From Allocoleopsis franciscana PCC 7113 (lineage in GTDB: Bacteria; Cyanobacteriota; Cyanobacteriia; Cyanobacteriales; Coleofasciculaceae), in assembly GCF_000317515.1 (NCBI RefSeq), contig NC_019738.1, positions 1,091,501 through 1,155,500 of the forward strand: 64,000 bases of DNA, given 5' to 3'. Of the stretch, positions 46,825 to 55,279 are shown piece by piece. A program made the translations under genes and the position numbers. The notes under the pieces are model-generated. The model was not told where the DNA came from. It ran no database searches and was given only the letters and a program-made list of their open reading frames with translations. Numbering within the stretch: the stretch's first letter is position 1; every line of letters begins with the position of its first letter.

Positions 46825-47240
46825 TTAAGACTCATAAAGATTTTTCTCAATTATGAATGCGATCGCACTTCCAATTCCTCGCACATCATCCAATAAGCCA
46901 TGCGTTGCTAGATGAATGATTCGCGCTTTAGGCATCAGTTGCTCAATCGCTGACTTAGTAGCATCTTTGCCGATGATGGCTTTTGTGTTAAGGAGGGGTG
47001 CGATCGCTTTTGCCTCCTGTTCAGCACCTGGAAGCGGGTCTAGCTGTTGAGGCTTCTCTCCAGGCACAGGTGGCACACTAGTGCAAGAAGGCAGAGTCGT
47101 TAATTTGCCGTGCGATCGCTAACCACTGCTGAGTGTACTCAATCGCCTTGGCATAGTCTCCCAGGGAAAGGTAAGCAAGACCCAGATTGCCCAGAGCTTT
47201 CCCCTCACTTTGTTGGTCTTTAATCTCCCGTGCCAGCGCC
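46825..47240 (-). pseudogene. Remnant of a TPR-CHAT protein
   Basis: Reading the minus strand from 47240: a TPR unit (LARE..GKALGNLGLAYLSLGDYAKAIEY..QWLAIA) ends at a stop near 47081. In another frame follows PPVPGEKPQQLDPLPGAEQEA, then ARIIHLATHGLLDD, the CHAT protease-like core with the catalytic His. The frame then decays (stop 46825) and the Cys-containing half is missing. The frames do not join, so this is a deleted, frameshifted relic. CHAT proteins are caspase-like proteases of bacterial conflict systems. Confidence 0.8.
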
Positions 47241-47646
47241 AAAGGTGAGGATGGTAAATAAGGATGAAAATGGTTACTGTAGGGGGCTATTGAAAGATGA
47301 GTGGCAAAATCTGAGTTGAGAAACCTCTGCTACGATGCGCTGAGCAATGACTTGAAGAGAAATAACGTATTTCTTAGCAATTCACATAGTTTCGTAACCT
47401 AAATTCTGACAATTAATCGTGCAATATAACACTTCGTTACTCAATCATTTACGGAGTCCACTTCAGAGGTAAATATGGAGCTAAGGGCAAAGGATAGAGG
47501 TGAGAGACAGACTCAACCCTACTTTCCCTGGCGCTGATATTACACACCCGATCGCCCAAATCTGCACTTATCTTTGGCAGTCCCGATTGGGTGAGTCATG
47601 ACCACTCCCAGCGCCGTTTGAGAAAAAAGTTCGTAGAGTGAGAACT
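47241..47646. other. Intergenic, no gene seen
   Basis: About 400 bases between the TPR-CHAT relic and the small gene at 47647. I saw no further TPR-type frame and no strong hairpin. It may hold more decayed sequence of the relic. Confidence 0.3.
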
Positions 47647-47856
47647 ATGACTATTTCCCCTCGTCGGGTATACGCCCAGCTCAGAAAGATTGACCAAGTT
47701 GATTCCATGACTAGTGCACTTTACCGTGAGCTTGCTCAAGATGTGCTAGCGACACCTGGAGTCAGCATAGCCATGAAACAAGCGATCGCCGAGCGTCTCA
47801 ACCAAGCCAATCGCCGACTGGGACGGCAAACCGTTGGTGGTGAGGACAGCTACTAA
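47647..47856 (+). CDS. Small hypothetical protein
   Basis: 69 residues from the ATG at 47647 (a GTG three codons upstream is in frame). Helical and basic: ISPRRVYAQLRKI, SALYRELAQDVLATPG, MKQAIAERLNQANRRLG. No family recognised. The composition and clean frame support coding. Confidence 0.6.
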   Translation: MTISPRRVYAQLRKIDQVDSMTSALYRELAQDVLATPGVSIAMKQAIAERLNQANRRLGRQTVGGEDSY

Positions 47857-48300
47857 GCGGATGTATCTTGAACTGGCATCTTCGGAGCGCCAGAATCAGA
47901 CAAAAACGCTCCATATACCATTTGAGTAAAGATTAGCTTCAAGACTACAACAATTAACTTTATAACAGGGCGCGGCTGTGCGCCCTATTGCTTTATTTAG
48001 TGCATTTTCACAAACTAACGCCGACACATATCGGCGATAAAAACAGCATAAAACCTGCTTTAATTTCCAGTAAAAATGCTTTAAATTTTTAGAAAATATT
48101 TCTAAAAATTTAGTAATTTAGGTTAAAGTAACTTTTTATAAAAATGAACGAATAAACATTCATTCTTAAATATAAATTCGCTATTCTCTTAATAGACCAA
48201 CTATACAATTAAGCTTTCTACCATCAGGGATACTTAACAAAGCTCAAAAACTCTGCGTGAACCTCCGCGCTCCTGTGCGATCAAAAAACCTAACAGAGCC
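47857..48300. promoter_or_regulatory. Upstream region of the radical SAM gene with inverted repeats
   Basis: 48083-48111 holds exact 13-base arms AAATTTTTAGAAA/TTTCTAAAAATTT around ATA. Further on is an AATGAA..TTCATT pair (about 48142-48163). Being AT-rich, these could be binding sites or hairpins. The region ends in a sequence of the type CTCTGCGTGAACCTCCGCG, a common cyanobacterial intergenic phrase. No gene seen. Confidence 0.5.
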
Positions 48301-48930
48301 ATGAAAAACCCAACTAACGTTCGACCCCCAGAACTAGAAGAAATTCCCCCTGGATATCTGAATATCATGGGCTACGTGGACGAATCAGAAGTCAATGGCC
48401 CTGGCTGCCGCGCCGTAGTTTGGGTACAGGGGTGTAAGCGAGAGTGTCCCGGATGTTTCAACCCGGAATCGTGGTCGTTTGAGATTAACAAACTAATAGA
48501 AATTAAAGAGCTAGCCAGTCAAATTTTGAGCAATTCTCGCAACCAGGGCGTAACCTTTTCGGGAGGGGAACCGTTTTGGCAAGCACCAGCGCTTACTCAG
48601 TTAGCCCAGCGCTTAAAAACTGCTGGATTTAACGTCATGTCTTTTACAGGATTTACCTTAGAAGAACTGCGTTCTGAACGAGCGCCCCTTGGCGCTTCCG
48701 AGTTGCTTGAACAGTTAGACATCCTAGTCGATGGTCCCTACGTGGAATCCTTAGCCATCAATTCCCCAGATTCCCTCGTGTCGTCCCGCAATCAACGGGT
48801 TCATGTGTTCAATCCCGCCTTGAAAGACAAACTGAACTGGGCAAGTGATCAGATGGAAATACACATCCTGAAAGATGGTAGCCGCATTATCACGGGTTTT
48901 CGAGGTCAGAATGGTTTGAGTGAAAGCTGA
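48301..48930 (+). CDS. Radical SAM protein, NrdG/pyruvate-formate-lyase-activase-like
   Basis: 209 residues from an ATG. The iron-sulfur motif is CKRECPGC (Cys45, 49, 52) and the SAM-binding GGE is in TFSGGEPFW. It is the 4Fe-4S activating-enzyme type: it makes a glycyl radical in a partner enzyme such as anaerobic ribonucleotide reductase NrdD. No NrdD is nearby, so the partner is unknown. It is followed after 40 bases by the ABM-domain gene at 48971. Confidence 0.87.
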   Translation: MKNPTNVRPPELEEIPPGYLNIMGYVDESEVNGPGCRAVVWVQGCKRECPGCFNPESWSFEINKLIEIKELASQILSNSRNQGVTFSGGEPFWQAPALTQLAQRLKTAGFNVMSFTGFTLEELRSERAPLGASELLEQLDILVDGPYVESLAINSPDSLVSSRNQRVHVFNPALKDKLNWASDQMEIHILKDGSRIITGFRGQNGLSES

Positions 48931-48970
48931 ACTACTATGCTTAATTGTGGTGTGGTTCAACGAGGACAAT

Positions 48971-49297
48971 ATGTCAGAGTTTCTAGATTTTCTGAGACAT
49001 AAGTTTGCCTACGTGGCGATCGCAGAATTCAAACCTGGGAAGTTTGAAGAGGCCAAGCATCTCTATGAAAAAGCGGTTTCCACCTACGCCGAAGGCTTTA
49101 AAGGAGCCTACCTGCTGCAAAAGCCAGGAACTGACGAAGGAATTGCCGTCATTTTTTGGGACAATGTGGGAGATATGGAAGCCAATCAAAACGAGGCTTA
49201 TCAGGCCATCTTAAATGAGATGACGCCGCTGTTTGCTAAGGCACCGAACACTGATTTCTATGAACTGGTGAGTGAAATTCATCCCGTAGAAGAATAA
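48971..49297 (+). CDS. Small antibiotic-biosynthesis-monooxygenase-like (ABM) protein
   Basis: 108 residues from the ATG at 48971, chosen because GAGG lies just upstream; the frame extends 17 codons further back. A dimeric alpha-beta barrel layout is suggested: FAYVAIAEFKPGKFEEAKHLYEKAV, GAYLLQKPGTDEGIAVIFWDN and ELVSEIHPV. Such proteins bind or oxidise small molecules, but no active-site call can be made. It probably shares a transcript with the NrdG-like gene. Confidence 0.65.
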   Translation: MSEFLDFLRHKFAYVAIAEFKPGKFEEAKHLYEKAVSTYAEGFKGAYLLQKPGTDEGIAVIFWDNVGDMEANQNEAYQAILNEMTPLFAKAPNTDFYELVSEIHPVEE

Positions 49298-49405
49298 TTT
49301 TTGGCGGGTAAAAATTTCTTAATGGTTCTACTGGGTCAGGAGATTCTTCACTCACTTTTAAGATTCTCCTACCCCTTTTGTGGGCAATGTTTTTCTCAGC
49401 CAAAA

Positions 49406-50281
49406 TTAAACATCACAAAGGGTTTCCGAGGTAGAGTTATGCTCTCTCTGCTTTTGTAAAAAAGCTTGAACCGTTTGATTAAAGGCTTCAGGCTTTAACA
49501 AAAACGGCCAATGATTACCAGGAACTTGGCAAAGTTGTAAATTTTTTAAGTAAGTTTTGTAGGGTTTGAGTTGCCAATTTTTGCGGTTCACCCCTGTTTC
49601 GGGTTGGATAAACAGGGTGGGAATATCAATTGAGTCAGTCAACCCTGCAACCCGCATTACGTCCTCAAAAATTTGATCCCGGGCTGGGATCGTAAACTTG
49701 CTGCCCCAACCACCATCCGGTTTTTGTTCAATGCCGGCTTGGAAAACTTGCTGTTGCAAGGAACTCCATCCCTGATATAAATTTAACTGACGTGCTTGAT
49801 TTAAGGCTTGCTCATAACTCGCAAATGGTCCCATGCCCTGGAGAAACGGCAATACACGGTACAGTAGGGGAAAAGTAACCTTCATTACGCTGGGCATTTT
49901 CCAGACAAAAATCGGATCGACTAGAATCATACTTCGCAAACGCTGTGGATGTTGTCGTGCCCAGATCAGTGCGACTTTGCCAGTCCAAGAGTGACCTAGA
50001 ACATGAGCATCAGACCACCCCAGGTGTTCCATTAAGGCTTCTAAATCTGCGATCGCATCGGTAAAGGTATAACCCCTATCCGGCTTGCTACTTTCGCCAT
50101 GACCGCGCATATCGGGTGCAACAATATGGTAATGCTCAGATAGGTAATCTCCCAAGCTTGACCAAACGAGGGCGTGGTCTGCTAAACCATGCAACAACAA
50201 TAAGGGAACATTTCCCTGGTTCCACTCTAGGTAAGAAATTTGGATATCCGGCAAGGATAAGGTTTGACGTAGAGGTACCAT
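49406..50281 (-). CDS. Alpha/beta hydrolase
   Basis: 291 residues from an ATG. Nucleophile elbow GHSWTG (Ser), oxyanion region LLLHGLADH, a lid region, and a late His in PGNHWPF. The strand PDMRGHGESSKP is typical of the fold. Substrate unknown; a lipase, esterase or ring-cleavage-product hydrolase are all possible. It is near the MerR regulator, with 60 bases between them and the same orientation. Confidence 0.88.
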   Translation of the reverse strand: MVPLRQTLSLPDIQISYLEWNQGNVPLLLLHGLADHALVWSSLGDYLSEHYHIVAPDMRGHGESSKPDRGYTFTDAIADLEALMEHLGWSDAHVLGHSWTGKVALIWARQHPQRLRSMILVDPIFVWKMPSVMKVTFPLLYRVLPFLQGMGPFASYEQALNQARQLNLYQGWSSLQQQVFQAGIEQKPDGGWGSKFTIPARDQIFEDVMRVAGLTDSIDIPTLFIQPETGVNRKNWQLKPYKTYLKNLQLCQVPGNHWPFLLKPEAFNQTVQAFLQKQREHNSTSETLCDV

Positions 50282-50341
50282 AGCTATATTGCAGCCGTTG
50301 AGAGACGCATCGCTAGATATCTTACTCCCCCGCGTGAAAAT

Positions 50342-50902
50342 TCAATCACTTATAGGTTCTTGAATGTTGGGGCAAATTGTCTGGGCAATCCGATCGCTGG
50401 GGGGTTGTTCTTGCCAGCCAGAAAGTAAACCCAACAGTTCCGATTTGAGAATTTCTAAGGCTTCGATTTGCTCCGTAATCGCCTCTACTTTGAGCAGTAA
50501 ATGTTGCTTTACTGCCCCACAAGGCAATTCACCGGAATCGTGGACTCCTAGGATGTCGCGAATCTCACTAAGGCTGAGTCCTAAAGATTGCGATCGCTTA
50601 ATAAATGCGAGTCGATTGAGGACTTGGCTGTTAAACAGACGGTAGCCAGATTCCGCACGAGTTGTTGTCGGTTCGAGCAGACCAATCTCCTCATAGTAGC
50701 GAATTGTCTTAACCGACATGCCTGTCAGATTGGCAACTTCGCCAATCTTAAGTTGATGATGGACACTCTGTGCCGCATCGCTGTGCCCTATCTGTCTCTT
50801 CGCCTGTGTATCAGAGGAATTCTTCCCCTTCATGGGATGTTTGGCATTACTGGGAAAGGGTTGATCGGGTTTCGCTTCACTATCGAGAGCAGAGTTGCCC
50901 AT
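50342..50902 (-). CDS. MerR-family heavy-metal-type regulator
   Basis: 186 residues. Residues about 1-48 are a polar extension. The DNA-binding domain starts at KIGEVANLTGMSVKTIRYYEEIGLL with the MerR winged helix continuing through SGYRLF. The dimerisation helix ends near GELPCGAVKQHL, whose Cys corresponds to a metal-sensing position in ZntR/CadR-type proteins, and another Cys is in the C-terminal CPNIQE. A metal transporter gene is not adjacent, so the target is unclear. Confidence 0.88.
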   Translation of the reverse strand: MGNSALDSEAKPDQPFPSNAKHPMKGKNSSDTQAKRQIGHSDAAQSVHHQLKIGEVANLTGMSVKTIRYYEEIGLLEPTTTRAESGYRLFNSQVLNRLAFIKRSQSLGLSLSEIRDILGVHDSGELPCGAVKQHLLLKVEAITEQIEALEILKSELLGLLSGWQEQPPSDRIAQTICPNIQEPISD

Positions 50903-51013
50903 CGTTTTTTGAGTTGGGGTGAACGAGAAGCGTGAGTTAAGTGCTTGCCCAGGCTAATCGCTCAAAGCCTGTGACAACAGGGCATGATCCTGAAACGATT
51001 ATCAGCCCATCGC

Positions 51014-51307
51014 CTAGCGAGGCGGCTGACGCTTCGCCGTACTCAGGATTGGTAAGGCCGGTCGCGACGAGGATGGGGGAAGATAGTGTGTTACAGGCTG
51101 ATCGGCTAGTTCAGTCTCTCGACGCTGACTTTGCCACCAACGAAGTGCTACAGCTAGCACCACCATCATCAACCCAAAACTGAGCAACGACCAGCGTTCA
51201 CCTACGCCGCCAATCACAGCGTCTACCGATCCGACAATAACAATAAAGCTAGAAATTGGCTCTTTGCGGTAAGCCGCCTTTAAAATTCGAGGCAATAAAG
51301 CATTCAT
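51014..51307 (-). CDS. Small membrane protein, conserved-looking
   Basis: 97 residues from the ATG at 51307. Two hydrophobic helices: PISSFIVIVGSVDAVIGGV and LLSFGLMMVVLAVALRWW. The sequence MNALLPRILKAAYRKEP before them and a polar, basic tail (RRETELADQP..) suggest a cytoplasmic tail. I recall similar cyanobacterial proteins without a function. No motif. Confidence 0.75.
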   Translation of the reverse strand: MNALLPRILKAAYRKEPISSFIVIVGSVDAVIGGVGERWSLLSFGLMMVVLAVALRWWQSQRRETELADQPVTHYLPPSSSRPALPILSTAKRQPPR

Positions 51308-51584
51308 CACGGCTTGTTACTTACTCTATTTTACTAAGTATTTAATCTACTTCCAGGTTATCTCATTCGCGTCCGAACAACGAGCAGTAGCTAGAGGTCT
51401 GATTCTCTAGATTTTTCATCGTCTTCTCACCTTTGACAACCCTAGTCACTGGGTTAGGCCGCGTCATGAATTTTCTGGATTCACCTAGAAATAGATGGTT
51501 GACCAATGGGTTAGTCTGTTCAAGTTTCACAAGACGGATGAAAGACCTCAAGAGTTTCTACTGAGTTAGAGTCGAATTGTGATT

Positions 51585-51755
51585 CTATTTCAAACCCAGC
51601 CAGGTTAGTAATCCTTGACCCGTCGAGTACTCAATAATCACAGTCAAGATAAAACCAATCATCGCAGCTCGACCATTTAATCGCTCTGCATAGTCGTTGA
51701 AGCCAAACTTAGGTTCTTCTAGCTGGGGAGTTGTGGTTGGTTTGGGCTGGGTCAT
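51585..51755 (-). CDS. hliP: High-light-inducible protein (single-helix CAB-like, Hlip)
   Basis: 56 residues, shorter than most ORF callers report. On the minus strand, ATG at 51755 and stop at 51585. A polar leader (MTQPKPTTTPQLEEP) is followed by FGFNDYAERLNGRAAMIGF and ILTVIIEYSTGQGLL. The Glu-x(n)-Asn-Gly-Arg..Met motif and the single TM helix define the chlorophyll a/b-binding-like Hlips, which bind chlorophyll and carotenoid and protect during photosystem II assembly and high light. Confidence 0.9.
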   Translation of the reverse strand: MTQPKPTTTPQLEEPKFGFNDYAERLNGRAAMIGFILTVIIEYSTGQGLLTWLGLK

Positions 51756-52222
51756 TGTTTTATTGCCTCACGTTTCTTAGTTACAATCCTTTAACAATTT
51801 TAATCGTTCTTCAAGAATGAATCCTTGTCAAGTCTAGATTCGGGGATTGGGGATCAGGAAAATTTTCTTCAGTGCCTTACCCCTAGGCACTTTCTAGCTA
51901 AGAGGTTATTCCGCCCACAAATTTTAATGGTCATACTGGTATTTAAGACCTCTTGAAGATAGCAGCCGTCTGCTCAAGGCTCGATCCCACAAGGAGGGTT
52001 TGAAGGCGGCTCAATTTGTTCAAGTCTTGTACTGAAAATGCTAGTAGGCTATTCGTTTTGAGCCGAATGCATCGGTGAACGAGATTTGTGTCGCCGCAGA
52101 CTAGACGCTGTCGCCAACTGGTGCAAGATCAGACTCAGCAACTCTTACAAGGTGTCCGAATTCATTATTCACCGTTGCGGAATGCCGTCAGGAAAGCATC
52201 GGTATTTAATAGAGGTAAAAAG
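51756..52222. other. Intergenic before ald, no gene seen
   Basis: About 470 bases. The plus frame that would extend ald upstream to 52088 is judged non-coding, since the ald family starts at MEIGVP. AGAGG is present 9-13 bases before the ald start. No other feature. Confidence 0.35.
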
Positions 52223-53311
52223 ATGGAAATAGGTGTCCCTAGAGAAACGAAAGACCAAGAATTTCGTGTCGGTTTAAGTCCCAGTAGCGTCCGGGTACTG
52301 AGCGAAGCTGGCCATAGGGTCTTTGTGGAGCAGGGTGCAGGGGTTGGTGCGGGTTTCACGGATGAAGACTACGAACAGGCAGGAGCCAGCATTGTCTCGC
52401 AGGCCGCTGAAGCTTGGAATCGGGAACTGGTGGTCAAGGTCAAGGAACCACTGAAGCCAGAGTACCAGTTTCTGCAAAAAGGACAGCTGCTGTTTACATA
52501 TCTACACTTAGCAGCGGATCGCTCTCTAACAGAGCACTTGATTGATTGTGGAGTGAGTGCGATCGCCTATGAAACGGTCGAACTTCCCGATGGGAAACTG
52601 CCCTTACTCACGCCCATGAGCATCATTGCAGGTCGCCTTGCCGTGCAATTTGGAGCCAGGTATCTAGAGCGCCAACAGGGAGGACGGGGTGTTCTTTTGG
52701 GTGGGATTCCCGGCGTTAGACCCGGTAAAGTGGTGATTATCGGTGGTGGTGTTGTCGGCACAGAAGCGGCTCGAATTGCCGTGGGGATGGGTGCCCAAGT
52801 GCAAATTTTTGATGTGAATGTAGATCGCTTAGCTTATCTAGAAACCTTGTTCGGTTCCAGAGTTGAGCTGCTCTATAGTAATTCTGCGTCTATTGATGAA
52901 ATGGTTCCAGAGGCCGATTTACTCATCGGTGCGGTTTTAGTCCCAGGGCGTCGGGCACCCATTTTGGTGCATCGGAGTCTAGTGCAAAAGATGCATCCGG
53001 GTTCGGTGATTGTTGATGTTGCCGTCGATCAAGGCGGCTGCATTGAGACATTACGACCCACCTCTCACAGCAATCCCACTTATATCGAGGAGGGGGTTGT
53101 CCACTTTGGTGTTCCTAATATGCCGGGAGCTGTACCTTGGACAGCAACACAGGCACTGAATAATAGTACACTTCCCTACGTCCTGAAGCTGGCGAATCAC
53201 GGATTAGGCGCTCTAAAACTCGACTCTGCATTGGGTAAAGGTCTGAATATCCAGAACTATCAGCTCGTTCACCCAGCCGTGCAGCAGGTGTTTCCAGATT
53301 TAGTCGGGTAA
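52223..53311 (+). CDS. ald: Alanine dehydrogenase
   Basis: 362 residues from the ATG at 52223, with AGAGG upstream; the start matches family MEIGVPRE. Key features: the substrate-binding KVKEPLKPEY, then the Rossmann GGGVVGTEAARIA and NADH-binding IFDVNVDRL, and VPNMPGAVPWTAT near the C-terminus. It catalyses L-alanine oxidative deamination to pyruvate and ammonia. A long imperfect inverted repeat follows (53313-53398). Transcript is monocistronic. Confidence 0.95.
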   Translation: MEIGVPRETKDQEFRVGLSPSSVRVLSEAGHRVFVEQGAGVGAGFTDEDYEQAGASIVSQAAEAWNRELVVKVKEPLKPEYQFLQKGQLLFTYLHLAADRSLTEHLIDCGVSAIAYETVELPDGKLPLLTPMSIIAGRLAVQFGARYLERQQGGRGVLLGGIPGVRPGKVVIIGGGVVGTEAARIAVGMGAQVQIFDVNVDRLAYLETLFGSRVELLYSNSASIDEMVPEADLLIGAVLVPGRRAPILVHRSLVQKMHPGSVIVDVAVDQGGCIETLRPTSHSNPTYIEEGVVHFGVPNMPGAVPWTATQALNNSTLPYVLKLANHGLGALKLDSALGKGLNIQNYQLVHPAVQQVFPDLVG

Positions 53312-53312
53312 T

Positions 53313-53398
53313 GAGTTACAGCAGGTTGCAAGTCAATAAAGTACATTGATTGGTCAATTGCTGTTACTGTACTTCATCAACCTGCAATCTGCTGTAAG
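53313..53398. terminator. Long imperfect inverted repeat between convergent genes
   Basis: The left arm starts TTACAGCAGGTTGCAAG and the right arm reads CAACCTGCAATCTGCTGTAA, complementary over about 30 bases with mismatches, including AAAGTAC and GTACTTC nearer the loop. It lies directly after ald (plus) and close to the 3' end of the GGDEF-EAL gene (minus), so it could end both transcripts. Confidence 0.55.
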
Positions 53399-53422
53399 CG
53401 TTTTGCTGCCAGTGAATCGCTC

Positions 53423-55156
53423 TCAACTCGACGAGAGTGGCAGGCGTTTGCTACCACTGAGTACCTCTTCAAAGGCGGGGGCGGATAAAGGAGGGCTGAA
53501 CCAATAACCCTGAATCTGATCGCACTGATGCCCATAGAAAAAGGCGAGTTCAGCTTCAGTTTCCACTCCTTCCGCAACGACTTTTAGATTCAGACTTTGA
53601 GCCATTTGCAGAATCGCGGTTGTAATTGCCGCATTTTTAGCATCTTGTGTCAGCGAAGAGACAAATGAACGATCAATCTTCAAAATATCGAAAGGCAATT
53701 GTCCCAGATAACTTAAAGATGAATAACCTGTGCCAAAATCATCAATGGAGATTTGAATACCGAGGGATTTTAATTCGCTCAACGTTGCGATCGCCACGTC
53801 AGGATTTTCCATGACCGTACTTTCCGTGAGTTCTAACTCTAAATACCTGGGATCAAGTCCAGTTTCTCTAAGAATCTCAACGATTAACTCACCTAGGTGG
53901 GGTTGACTAAACTGATGTCCGGATAAATTCACCGCGATCCGAATCGGGGGTAAGCCAGCGGTTTGCCAGCCTTGAGCTTGGACACAAGCGGTCTTGAGAA
54001 TCCACTCTCCCAATGGGATAATGAAACCCGTCTTCTCTGCCAAAGGAATAAATTCAGACGGCGAGATAAAGCCTCGCTCTGGATGAAGCCAACGCACCAA
54101 GGCTTCTGCCCCTTCAACTTCTCCGGTTCGCAAATTCACCTTGGGCTGATAGTAAACTTGAAATTCTTGGCGTTCCAAAGCTTGACGCAGCTCAAGTTCT
54201 AGTAAGAGTTCTTCTTGAGATTGAGTCCCGATTGAGGCGATGTAAAACTGATAAGCTGTGTTTCCCAGCTTCTGGGCTTCTTCTCTCGCTGCACTGGCAT
54301 GTTTGATTAAGGTATCAATATCGCGCCCATCGCGACCAAAGAAAGCAATCCCAATCCTAGCCCTGAGAAAAAGTTCATGAGTACCCACAAGCAAGGGAGA
54401 GGAAAAAGCCTCAATCAGAGTTTCCGCTATCTTTGCCACCTCACCGCGATGAGTATTTGAGGTCAGCAGAATTACAAATTGAGCCGCACCTAAATGAGCA
54501 ATAGTATCCAGTGGACTGATGCAATTCTGAAGACGTTCTGCAATGGCTTTGACTAACAAGTCCCCACTGGTGGGCCCAAGGGTATTGTGCAGCCGTTTGA
54601 GTTGCTCAAAACCAATGGAGAGCAGGGGAATCTTGCGCTTGCGGGTATTCCCTTGAGCGAGTAACTGATTAAACCGCTCTTCCAATAACAGTTGATTGGG
54701 CAGGTTAGTCAAATGGTTATAACGCAGCAGGTAGTCCAGTTGAGCTTGTGTCTGCTCCAGTTCAAGAGTATGTCGCTGAGCCAAAGAAGCCTTTTTTTGC
54801 AGTCGAGTGGCAATCGCTTCTAGGAGTTCAGCCCTGGTAAATGGCTTGGTGAGGTAATCATCTGCCCCTAAAGTCATGGCCTGACGCCAATCGGCGCGAT
54901 CCGCTTTGGCGGTAAGAAAAATGAAGGGTATGCTCGCGGTGGTTGGGTCTTGTTGCAACACCTTCAAGACACCGTAACCATCCAGAATGGGCATGAGAAT
55001 GTCGCAAATAATCAAATCAGGCTGCTCACTACGCGCTAGCTGCACTCCACGGCTACCATTCTCTGCACCGATGGCCTGGAACCCTTCCGCACTCAGGAGT
55101 TTAAGTAGATTAATCCGAATGGATCGCTCGTCTTCAATTACGAGAATTTTATACAT
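53423..55156 (-). CDS. Response regulator with degenerate GGDEF and intact EAL domain
   Basis: 577 residues from the ATG at 55156 (MYKILVIEDE), with AAGGACT upstream; the frame extends to 55267. Receiver: Asp in ICDILMPILDG, Lys in LTKPF. GGDEF domain: starts NHLTNLPNQLL, but the GGDEF signature reads GAAQF, so cyclase activity is unlikely. EAL domain: GAEALVRW, NLSGHQFS and DDFGTGYSSL are intact, so cyclic-di-GMP phosphodiesterase is likely. It lies 124 bases downstream of a large kinase on the same strand, a probable partner. Confidence 0.9.
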   Translation of the reverse strand: MYKILVIEDERSIRINLLKLLSAEGFQAIGAENGSRGVQLARSEQPDLIICDILMPILDGYGVLKVLQQDPTTASIPFIFLTAKADRADWRQAMTLGADDYLTKPFTRAELLEAIATRLQKKASLAQRHTLELEQTQAQLDYLLRYNHLTNLPNQLLLEERFNQLLAQGNTRKRKIPLLSIGFEQLKRLHNTLGPTSGDLLVKAIAERLQNCISPLDTIAHLGAAQFVILLTSNTHRGEVAKIAETLIEAFSSPLLVGTHELFLRARIGIAFFGRDGRDIDTLIKHASAAREEAQKLGNTAYQFYIASIGTQSQEELLLELELRQALERQEFQVYYQPKVNLRTGEVEGAEALVRWLHPERGFISPSEFIPLAEKTGFIIPLGEWILKTACVQAQGWQTAGLPPIRIAVNLSGHQFSQPHLGELIVEILRETGLDPRYLELELTESTVMENPDVAIATLSELKSLGIQISIDDFGTGYSSLSYLGQLPFDILKIDRSFVSSLTQDAKNAAITTAILQMAQSLNLKVVAEGVETEAELAFFYGHQCDQIQGYWFSPPLSAPAFEEVLSGSKRLPLSSS

Positions 55157-55279
55157 CGGTTTGAGTCCTTCAAATAGGTTAAATTGACACGATAACGTGA
55201 CGGAAGTGTTTTGTGGCGATGAAGTGAGCTGTTGATTTAACCCTGGCTTGACAAGAGCGGACTTCATCGGTTGTGTGAT

